Positions 1-4,862 of a stretch of DNA of 7,884 bases are shown here, piece by piece. The stretch's first letter is position 1, and every line of letters begins with the position of its first letter. The position numbers and the translations under genes were made by a program. This DNA comes from 2-01-FULL-44-17 sp036517175 (GTDB lineage: Bacteria > Patescibacteriota > Minisyncoccia > 2-02-FULL-40-12 > IGHO2-01-FULL-4-A), in assembly GCA_036517175.1 (NCBI GenBank), contig DATDXQ010000027.1:1-7884 (forward strand), read 5' to 3'. The notes beneath the pieces are model-generated. The model ran no database searches. It had not been told where the DNA came from and saw nothing but the letters and a program-made list of their open reading frames with translations.

Positions 1-676
1 GCCATTCCGGAAAATCCTGTCCGTTATTGTCTTTAAAACGGATCTCCTGATTAAAGATTTTTTGTGTTATCCCTCTCTTATATCGAGATAAATGATTTAT
101 AGTCTTGCTGGTGATATTAATCTGCTCATCTAAAATAGAAAGAAAAGAGGATATTCGTTTTTGCTCAGCAACTGATGGCGTAAAAATTTTACCTTTTAGC
201 ACATGAGCGTTATTGATCTTCATGTCATTTTTTGCACCCTTCTTAACTAGGGGTCTCAAATAACGATTTGTATTTGTATTAAGCCAAAAGTAATAATCTA
301 AAAATGGACCGAACGCAGTCTCTTCCTTTACTTTATAAACGGCATAAAGGGTAGATACTATTCCGGCTCCGCCTTTGTTGTGCTTAATAATCCCGTATGG
401 ATTAGCCTTTAGTGGACTTTTGGTATAAACGATATTGCCAGGCTCTACGACATGATAATTATGAACTGATTCGCCAGCGCAGGACCTTCCCAAATGTTCA
501 ATTTGATTAACAACGCCGGACTCACCAGACACGGACAATACCTTGTCTTTACCATATTTCAAATCAGTATTACGTTTTTTAGATTCAACTAATAACTCAT
601 TGAGACTTTTATATTCCCAATCATCTTTAAATTCAGGAAATCTAATTTGGGGTTTTCTATTTTTTGACTTGTCCAT
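1..676 (-). CDS. hsdS: Type I restriction-modification specificity subunit HsdS, partial (C-terminus beyond the window edge)
   Basis: This is the DNA-recognition subunit of a type I restriction-modification enzyme. It selects the bipartite target and positions HsdM on it. The 225 visible codons run from the ATG at 676-674 to the window edge with no stop. The first target-recognition domain starts at about residue 10 (IRFPEFKDDWEYKSL). A conserved central helical segment follows at about 165-205 (PSVAEQKRISSFLSILDEQI). The entry to the second half-repeat is at 211-225 (IRFKDNNGQDFPEW). This is the usual internally repeated HsdS layout, and the second recognition domain lies off the left edge. 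The start is 2 nt after the hsdM stop, so translation is probably coupled. The family assignment is secure; the target sequence cannot be read from this fragment. Confidence 0.95.
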   Translation of the reverse strand, partial: MDKSKNRKPQIRFPEFKDDWEYKSLNELLVESKKRNTDLKYGKDKVLSVSGESGVVNQIEHLGRSCAGESVHNYHVVEPGNIVYTKSPLKANPYGIIKHNKGGAGIVSTLYAVYKVKEETAFGPFLDYYFWLNTNTNRYLRPLVKKGAKNDMKINNAHVLKGKIFTPSVAEQKRISSFLSILDEQINITSKTINHLSRYKRGITQKIFNQEIRFKDNNGQDFPEW

Positions 677-678
677 AT

Positions 679-2256
679 CTAGAATGGTTTACTGATTTTT
701 AACTCTTTGCAAAACTCATCGACCTTCTTTTGCATGCTAGCTTCATCAGCACTAAGTTTCCTTAATATTTCCGATTCCTTATTAATATCAACGAATACCT
801 CCTCCTCAAAAGTATCAACATAGAGAGGAATGTTTAGGTTGTATTCATTTTGTTTAATCTCATTCAGTGAGGCATGATGTGAATATTTACTAATATCACT
901 TCGATCTTTATAGGCATTAAAAATCTTAGCTATATTTTCATCGGTTAGTTGGTTTTGATTTTGACCCCTGATAAAATCTTTCGACGCATCTATAAATAAA
1001 ACGTCTTCGTCGTCTTTACGACACTTTTTAAATACTAGAATTATTGTTGGAATTGGTGTCCCGTAAAATAGATTGGGCGGCAGACCAATAACTGCATCAA
1101 GATAGTTTTGTTTTTCAATTATATGTTTACGAATGTGCTCTTCGGCACCACCTCTGAACAAAGCGCCATGAGGAAGTACAACTGCCATCGTTCCGTTATC
1201 AGATAGATGGTAAAGCATGTGTGTAACAAAGGCATAATCAGCCGCACCCTTAGGAGCTAGTCTGCCATATTGAGAAAATCTATCATCGTGTACCAATTGC
1301 GGATCTGTATCACCCTTCCATTTGGTCGAGAATGGGGGGTTGGCTACGACCGCTTCGGCCTTAAGGTCCGGAAGCAAGTCTTCTGTGAGTGTATCTCCTT
1401 GTTTTATTTTGAAGTGATCAAAGTGAACTCCATGAAGAATCATATTCATGCGACCAAGGTTGTATGTTGTAGGATTTAGCTCTTGCCCGTAATAACTTGT
1501 CACCTCAACATAATCTTTAAGTCTAAGCAAAAGTGAGCCAGACCCGCAGGTTGGATCGTAAACTGTTTTTACACGCTTTTTTCCTACAGAAACAATTTGA
1601 GCAAGCAGACGAGATACTTGTGCAGGGGTATAAAACTCTCCGCCCTTTTTACCTGCTCCGGCCGCAAATTCACCAATGAGATATTCGTAAGCATCACCAA
1701 GCAGGTCACTCTTTGAATCCTCAAGTTTGAAATCAATACCACTGAGCAGTGCCAAGACTTCAATGATAACGTTATTCTTTTTCTGCTCTGTAGAGCCGAG
1801 TTTAGAAGAAGTCAGGTCAACATCATCAAACAATCCTTTGAAGTCGTCCTCACTAGCAGTACCCATCGAGGTTTGCTCAATTGAGTTCAAGATGTTTTTT
1901 AGATCTTCCAATATAAAAGTTTCCTCTCCCTTAACATTGCCCTTGCCCTTGTTTACTAAATATGAAAATAGTTGTGCCGGTTTAAGGAAAAACCCCAGAT
2001 GGTCAATACAACTTTCTTTTATGTGATCAAGATACTTTTTACCATCCTTAGAATTTTCTTTTATTTCAGCAAACGTAAAGTCGTCTCTAGCGAGTAACTT
2101 ATCGTTCACATAGCGTTCAAGTTTTTCAGAAAGATACTTATAGAAAATAAAACCAAGAATATAGTTCTTATACTCATCGGCGTTCATTTTACCCCGTAGC
2201 ACATTTGCTACAGCCCACAATTGTTTTTCTAATAATCTTTTTTGTTCTTCAGACAT
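679..2256 (-). CDS. hsdM: Type I restriction-modification DNA methyltransferase subunit HsdM
   Basis: This is the N6-adenine DNA methyltransferase subunit. It transfers a methyl group from S-adenosylmethionine to adenine in the target chosen by HsdS (M2S complex), and it supports restriction if HsdR is present. The protein has 525 residues, a normal length. Residues about 8-150 form the helical HsdM N-terminal domain. The GEFYTP motif is at 206-211, the SAM-binding motif DPTCGSG at 234-240 and the catalytic NPPF at 306-309, so the enzyme looks intact. It starts 1 nt after the stop of the small helix-turn-helix gene and has no clear ribosome binding site, which suggests translational coupling. 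It ends 2 nt before hsdS. No hsdR is in the window. Confidence 0.97.
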   Translation of the reverse strand: MSEEQKRLLEKQLWAVANVLRGKMNADEYKNYILGFIFYKYLSEKLERYVNDKLLARDDFTFAEIKENSKDGKKYLDHIKESCIDHLGFFLKPAQLFSYLVNKGKGNVKGEETFILEDLKNILNSIEQTSMGTASEDDFKGLFDDVDLTSSKLGSTEQKKNNVIIEVLALLSGIDFKLEDSKSDLLGDAYEYLIGEFAAGAGKKGGEFYTPAQVSRLLAQIVSVGKKRVKTVYDPTCGSGSLLLRLKDYVEVTSYYGQELNPTTYNLGRMNMILHGVHFDHFKIKQGDTLTEDLLPDLKAEAVVANPPFSTKWKGDTDPQLVHDDRFSQYGRLAPKGAADYAFVTHMLYHLSDNGTMAVVLPHGALFRGGAEEHIRKHIIEKQNYLDAVIGLPPNLFYGTPIPTIILVFKKCRKDDEDVLFIDASKDFIRGQNQNQLTDENIAKIFNAYKDRSDISKYSHHASLNEIKQNEYNLNIPLYVDTFEEEVFVDINKESEILRKLSADEASMQKKVDEFCKELKISKPF

Positions 2257-2257
2257 A

Positions 2258-2431
2258 TTATTTAGTGCTTGTATTCTTCAGAAAACGCTCAAACTCATCC
2301 TTTGCAATACGAAACTCCTTACCAATCTTATGCGCCTTAAGTTTACCAGCCTTGATGTAGCGGTATATGGTCATAATGTTGACCCCTAGCTTTTCTGCCA
2401 GGTCTTCGGCAGTAAAAAATTCTTTATTCAT
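2258..2431 (-). CDS. Small excisionase/MerR-like helix-turn-helix protein
   Basis: This 57-residue protein is shorter than usual gene-calling cut-offs. It begins MNKEFFTAEDLAEKLGV and continues with NIMTIYRYIKAGKLKAHKIG. This is the excisionase-family (HTH_17) pattern: a short helix, a turn, a recognition helix, then a wing (KIGKEFRIAKDEFERFL). Known members bind DNA as excisionases, recombination directionality factors or small regulators. Its ATG overlaps the stop of the upstream small gene by 8 nt. An AGGAG lies 8 nt before the ATG, inside the upstream gene. It ends 1 nt before hsdM. Its place at the head of the hsd operon suggests control of restriction-modification expression, but a role with the recombinase at the right edge is also possible. 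The domain call is solid; the role is inferred. Confidence 0.88.
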   Translation of the reverse strand: MNKEFFTAEDLAEKLGVNIMTIYRYIKAGKLKAHKIGKEFRIAKDEFERFLKNTSTK

Positions 2432-2639
2432 AGTCTAATTCTCCTATCCCAATTTTTTGAAAATAATCTTTCCCAAATTCATAAGCATCCTCTTTTGAAT
2501 CAAAGGCATTTCTGAAATAAAGAGGCCCTTTCTGTAAAAGAGTCTGCCCGTTGTTAATTGGGATAAGAGGAAAATCTGCCCGTAGATAATATTTGCCATC
2601 TTCATTACTCTGGTCAACCGACAACTTTATTTTATTCAT
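2424..2639 (-). CDS. Small protein of unknown function, first gene of the hsd operon
   Basis: I do not recognise this 71-residue protein (MNKIKLSVDQ to GIGELDYE). It looks like a small soluble alpha/beta protein: a beta-rich first half (KYYLRADFPLIPI, then GPLYFRNAF) and a helical end (DSKEDAYEFGKDYFQKI). It has no signal peptide, membrane segment or cysteines. The frame is open further upstream, with ATGs at 2648 and 2678. Those starts would lie in or before the promoter, whose -10 box is at 2655-2650, so the ATG at 2639-2637 is preferred. That places it about 4 nt after the predicted transcription start. Its stop overlaps the start of the helix-turn-helix gene, which makes it a fixed part of the operon. 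A regulator, anti-restriction factor or toxin-antitoxin partner are all possible and unproven. Confidence 0.7.
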   Translation of the reverse strand: MNKIKLSVDQSNEDGKYYLRADFPLIPINNGQTLLQKGPLYFRNAFDSKEDAYEFGKDYFQKIGIGELDYE

Positions 2640-2649
2640 GATTGGCATA

Positions 2650-2678
2650 ATTATACTTGACAATGCTTTACATTGCAA
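2650..2678 (-). promoter_or_regulatory. Promoter of the hsd operon, nearly leaderless
   Basis: Read on the minus strand, a TTGCAA -35 box (2678-2673), a 17-bp spacer and a perfect TATAAT -10 box (2655-2650) predict a start near 2643. That leaves about 4 nt before the ATG at 2639. The spacing and -10 box are ideal; the -35 box matches consensus at 4 of 6 positions. Confidence 0.75.
2658..2678. promoter_or_regulatory. Imperfect palindrome in the hsd promoter, candidate operator
   Basis: On the plus strand CAATG (2661-2665) and CATTG (2671-2675) form an inverted repeat around a 5-bp centre. The arms extend to TTG-a-CAATG and CATTG-CAA with one extra base. It covers the -35 box and most of the spacer, where a bound repressor would block polymerase. 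The small helix-turn-helix protein of the same operon is an obvious but untested candidate binder. Confidence 0.4.
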
Positions 2679-2726
2679 ATCAAAAGGCGAGCAATCAAGC
2701 TCTAATATCAGGTGTTAAAAAACTGT

Positions 2727-2818
2727 GGATAAGTCCATTAGTTTCTCTACATAGGACTAGACTTTATAAGATTGTTTAGGTAAAAAGGCTCTATTTAAAA
2801 GTGTTTTCTGACTTATCC
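2727..2818. repeat. Inverted repeat pair in the divergent promoter region, overlapping DnaA-box-like sequences
   Basis: GGATAAGTC at 2727-2735 is the exact reverse complement of GACTTATCC at 2810-2818. The left copy is part of TGTGGATAA (2724-2732), a perfect DnaA-box match on the complementary strand. The right copy is part of TTATCCCCC (2813-2821), a degenerate match. The pair lies between the divergent hsd and DUF5343-like promoters. It could be a two-site operator, or DnaA boxes, or chance. Confidence 0.4.
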
Positions 2819-2842
2819 CCCATTCTGTAGACTACTTTTATC

Positions 2843-2872
2843 TTGACTTGGTTAATAGACTTCCTATATAAT
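2843..2872 (+). promoter_or_regulatory. Promoter of the DUF5343-like gene, nearly leaderless
   Basis: TTGACT (2843-2848, 5 of 6 matches), an 18-bp spacer and a perfect TATAAT (2867-2872) predict a start near 2879, 4 nt before the ATG at 2883. There is no room for a ribosome binding site, so initiation should be leaderless. Confidence 0.75.
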
Positions 2873-2882
2873 AAACCCCATC

Positions 2883-3635
2883 ATGATCAATGCGCAAGAA
2901 GAAACCAGAAAGCAAATCACGCCTCCATACGTTAGTGTTGCGATCCTGGAGCGCATGTTTGAATTTGTTTCGACCCACAACTACCCATCTTACTCCTCCG
3001 ATATTTTCAAAAAGCAGGAATTTAATGCCTCAGACGCAAGTTGGTCAGTCAATGCTCTGAAGTTTTTGGGCCTTATTAGCGATGACGGCACTGTTACCCC
3101 ATTGATGGCTAAGTTACGCTTGCGAGGTGACGCTCGACAGGTTGAAGTCGAAAAAATAGTAAAGGCGGCCTATAAGCCACTATTTGATATAACCAACGAG
3201 CCCCACAATCTTCCTCCGGATAAACTCGTGAATGAGTTTATTACCTTATACGATATGAGTCGTCGGCTCGCAGAAAGTGCCGCCAGAGTTTTTATTAAGC
3301 TATGTGAGCACGGTGGATTGAGAGAGAAGAGCCAAACTGTTGCGGGGGTGATCAATCCTCGCACCGAGAAGAAGAAAAGAGGTGCAATAAAGCTCCTACG
3401 ACAAGAGAAGAATATGGCAGAGAAAGGGAAATTTGAACAATTGGTTTTGCACGTGCACCCAATTGTTAAAGGTAGGATGACCATCTCTATCCCTGAAGAG
3501 CTTTTTTTGCGCTCAGCAACCGACGATGATCTAAACATAGCTTGGCGTAATGTTCTTAAGTCGGCACACAAGTTTGCCGAGGAGTACCTCAAAAAAACAG
3601 AATCCCCCGAGCTTAAAGATCCTGAAACGGGGTAA
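2883..3635 (+). CDS. DUF5343-like protein
   Basis: This 250-residue soluble protein resembles the DUF5343 family. Visible hallmarks are PPYVSVAILERMFEFV near residues 14-29, the pattern SVNALKFLGLISDDGTVTPL at about 55-74 (winged-helix-like), and a helical stretch LVNEFITLYDMSRRLAESAARVF at about 115-137. A lysine-rich linker follows (about 163-183), then a C-terminal segment with a beta pair (QLVLHVHPIVKGRMTISIP) and helices. The domain's function is not established; the order of elements suggests a DNA-binding or regulatory fold. It is divergent from the hsd operon and shares its control region, so co-regulation is possible. Its promoter leaves about a 4-nt leader. A long open frame on the opposite strand is only a shadow. 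Confidence 0.8.
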   Translation: MINAQEETRKQITPPYVSVAILERMFEFVSTHNYPSYSSDIFKKQEFNASDASWSVNALKFLGLISDDGTVTPLMAKLRLRGDARQVEVEKIVKAAYKPLFDITNEPHNLPPDKLVNEFITLYDMSRRLAESAARVFIKLCEHGGLREKSQTVAGVINPRTEKKKRGAIKLLRQEKNMAEKGKFEQLVLHVHPIVKGRMTISIPEELFLRSATDDDLNIAWRNVLKSAHKFAEEYLKKTESPELKDPETG

Positions 3636-3708
3636 GATTTAGAAATTAGAACCTTGGGCTCTGGTATCGTGCGTAGCTTGGTCAGCTTAAAAAACATACG
3701 ACACCAGA
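3605..3708 (+). other. Foldable 3' region behind the DUF5343-like gene
   Basis: Two nested foldable segments are visible. CCCCG (3605-3609) can pair with CGGGG (3628-3632) across the end of the gene. Further on, TCTGGT-A-TCGT (3660-3670) pairs with ACGA-C-ACCAGA (3698-3708), an 11-position stem with one mismatch. A small AGCT/AGCT hairpin sits in the loop (3675-3678 and 3684-3687). No U-run follows, so this is not a standard intrinsic terminator. It may be a 3' processing or stability element between the gene and the tRNA. Confidence 0.35.
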
Positions 3709-3726
3709 ACTCAGTGCTCTAATTGC

Positions 3727-3852
3727 AAGTTAGGAAGTCAGATCTATGTCCAGGTGGCGGAACTGGTACACGCAGTAGTTTTGTAAACTACCATCCTGCA
3801 CGGATTTACGGGTTCGAATCCCGTCCTGGACATATACTTGACCTTCTAACTT
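3727..3852 (+). repeat. Inverted repeat that extends the tRNA acceptor stem
   Basis: The 25 nt at 3727-3751 and the 25 nt at 3828-3852 are imperfect reverse complements: 20 Watson-Crick pairs, 2 G-U pairs and 3 mismatches. The last four positions of each arm belong to the tRNA acceptor stem. The precursor RNA could therefore carry the tRNA at the tip of a stem about 21 positions longer than normal, and T3747 would pair with the discriminator A3832. Confidence 0.6.
3748..3832 (+). tRNA. Class II tRNA with anticodon TGT (Thr by anticodon, Leu-like by body)
   Basis: All cloverleaf parts are present. The acceptor stem is GTCCAGG/CCTGGAC with seven perfect pairs (3748-3754 and 3825-3831). The D arm contains GCG...CGC with the GG of the D loop. 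The anticodon stem is GTAGT/ACTAC around the loop TTTGTAA, giving TGT at 3782-3784. The T arm is ACGGG-TTCGAAT-CCCGT (3808-3824). The discriminator is A and no CCA is encoded. The variable region has 16 nt with its own stem ATCC/GGAT, making this a class II tRNA of 85 nt. Bacterial threonine tRNAs are class I. The D arm (TGGCGGAACTGGTACACGC) resembles leucine tRNAs. It is therefore either a leucine-type tRNA with an altered anticodon, an unusual threonine tRNA, or a non-functional relative. Confidence 0.85.
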
Positions 3853-3863
3853 AAACGTAGTGT

Positions 3864-3882
3864 AGCATATTTCAATTATGCT
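3864..3882. other. Short hairpin downstream of the tRNA
   Basis: AGCATA (3864-3869) and TATGCT (3877-3882) form a 6-bp stem with a 7-nt loop, extendable by two G-U pairs. There is no U-run on either strand, so it is at most a weak terminator or processing site. Apart from this and the end of the tRNA repeat, I see no gene or strong signal in 3853-4014. A single near-match to a DnaA box (AGTGGATAA, 3944-3952) is present. Confidence 0.25.
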
Positions 3883-4014
3883 GTCAATACTGTAAATACA
3901 TTATATCGTATTCAAAGTCATTTCTTTTTACATTCAACTTTTTAGTGGATAACTTTGTATATAATTCCCTAACTAAAATGACCTCGCACTCATTCTTGCC
4001 GGTGTTACCACTGT

Positions 4015-4416
4015 CTAAATGCCTAAAACTACTTTAATTTCAGCACAAACCTTTTGAGCAAAACGGCCTAGGTCGTCGTACTCTTTTAAAACCACTTTTG
4101 TAACGCCTCTGGTGTAGGCCTGCTCATTCCACTTTGGCGTGGAAGAAATAGAGATAATCTTCTCTGGGCCAAATTTATCAATATCGAGAGTATGGAAAGA
4201 GCCGCCTAACTTGCAATCTCGGTCGAGGAGAATTACGTCAAATTCACTTGCGGGGATAGCATTAATGAGCTTCTCAACTTGTTCAAATGTCGAGAGAGCG
4301 GTAAATTCAAATTGTTTTGGCTCTATTTCACATTCGAGATTATAAAGTTCCTGAAACAACTTGCCAAGTGTTTCCAGGTCGTCCTCCAAAATAAGAACTT
4401 TATAATTATTGCTCAT
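4015..4416 (-). CDS. Receiver-only response-regulator-like protein
   Basis: This 133-residue protein matches a single CheY-like receiver domain. The fold begins NYKVLILEDDLETLGKLF with the acidic cluster E11-D12-D13. The predicted phosphoacceptor is D65 (FDVILLDRD). A conserved serine is at 91/92 (ISISSTP), and the conserved lysine is K111 (KVVLKEYDD). All residues needed for phosphorylation appear present. No output domain follows. The frame is open for 15 more residues upstream, but the ATG at 4416-4414 is preferred: it overlaps the end of the FtsK-gamma gene by 11 nt and begins directly at the receiver fold. It is therefore probably translated by coupling to that gene, and may act through it. 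No histidine kinase is in the window. The exact signalling role is unknown. Confidence 0.82.
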   Translation of the reverse strand: MSNNYKVLILEDDLETLGKLFQELYNLECEIEPKQFEFTALSTFEQVEKLINAIPASEFDVILLDRDCKLGGSFHTLDIDKFGPEKIISISSTPKWNEQAYTRGVTKVVLKEYDDLGRFAQKVCAEIKVVLGI

Positions 4417-4753
4417 CTTTAGCCAAAACTTCACGGCGCAGGCCTGTTTGGGTAGGGCCAACTACTCCGTTCGCCTCTAACATATCAAGGAGATGAGAGG
4501 CGCGAGCGTAACCAATCTTGAGCGTTCTCTGAAGATAAGAAGTGGAAGCGAAACCAGCTTCAATAACAGCTTCTCTTGCTTCGTCATAAATATCGTCCTC
4601 CGTGCGGTTGCTCTCGATGGATAGCTTGTTTTTATCTTTAATATCCTTCAAAAACATCATTATCTCTGTGTATTGAGCATTCTGTCTTTCGGAAAGTGCT
4701 TTAATGCCGTCTTTGATTTCGGCTATCTCTAGTTTTAAGTCCTCATTTTCCAT
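4406..4753 (-). CDS. Free-standing FtsK gamma-domain protein with N-terminal coiled coil
   Basis: Residues about 52-111 of this 115-residue protein match the FtsK/SpoIIIE gamma domain, a winged helix: DDIYDEAREAV, ASTSYLQRTLKIGYARASHL, LDMLEANGVVGP, LRREVL. In full FtsK this C-terminal domain reads the polarity sequences that orient DNA translocation and activates XerD recombination. The motor and membrane parts are absent. They are replaced by a charged helical segment (residues 4-43) with coiled-coil character. No pumping is expected; DNA binding or contact with a Xer-type recombinase is plausible. An extended -10 box puts the transcription start at the ATG, so there is no ribosome binding site. 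The gene overlaps the receiver gene by 11 nt, so the two are made together. Confidence 0.88.
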   Translation of the reverse strand: MENEDLKLEIAEIKDGIKALSERQNAQYTEIMMFLKDIKDKNKLSIESNRTEDDIYDEAREAVIEAGFASTSYLQRTLKIGYARASHLLDMLEANGVVGPTQTGLRREVLAKDEQ

Positions 4754-4759
4754 GAGGCA

Positions 4760-4768
4760 ATTTTAGCA
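4760..4768 (-). promoter_or_regulatory. Extended -10 promoter of the FtsK-gamma/receiver pair, leaderless
   Basis: On the minus strand TGC-TAAAAT (4768-4760) forms an extended -10 element. Six bases later comes the ATG at 4753, so the predicted start is the A of the start codon. No good -35 box is visible at the usual spacing; the extended -10 may compensate. Confidence 0.55.
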
Positions 4769-4826
4769 CAAGATACAACGATTCGAGAGGTAATATTAAC
4801 GTAATTTGACCCAGGCTCCTAGCCAT

Positions 4827-4856
4827 TTGTAGCCCCCTATCTAGGGGTGCTATTAT
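4827..4856 (+). promoter_or_regulatory. Promoter of the structured-leader operon with palindromic spacer
   Basis: TTGTAG (4827-4832), an 18-bp spacer and TATTAT (4851-4856) with an upstream TG (extended -10) predict a start near 4863. The spacer contains the palindrome CCCCTA-TC-TAGGGG (4834-4847). A dimeric repressor bound there would sit between the two promoter boxes. As RNA the same bases would form a short hairpin, but they lie upstream of the predicted start. Confidence 0.5.
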
Positions 4857-4862
4857 TAACAT

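Noticed and set aside
1270..2026. Plus-strand open frames inside hsdM
   Set aside because: hsdM is a complete, well-conserved gene on the other strand. These frames have no start signals or family resemblance.
3170..3697. A 175-codon open frame on the minus strand
   Set aside because: It lies antisense to the DUF5343-like gene, which has a strong promoter and a recognisable fold. Its translation is rich in serine, arginine and cysteine without domain pattern, as expected of a shadow frame.
3748..3852. Attachment site (att) at the tRNA 3' end
   Set aside because: Elements integrated at a tRNA leave a direct copy of its 3' end. I found no second copy of the TTCGAATCCCG region in the window; the other copy, if any, would lie outside.
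3933..3965. Plus-strand promoter with TATAAT at 3960-3965
   Set aside because: No acceptable -35 box at normal spacing, and only minus-strand genes lie downstream; likely an AT-rich coincidence.
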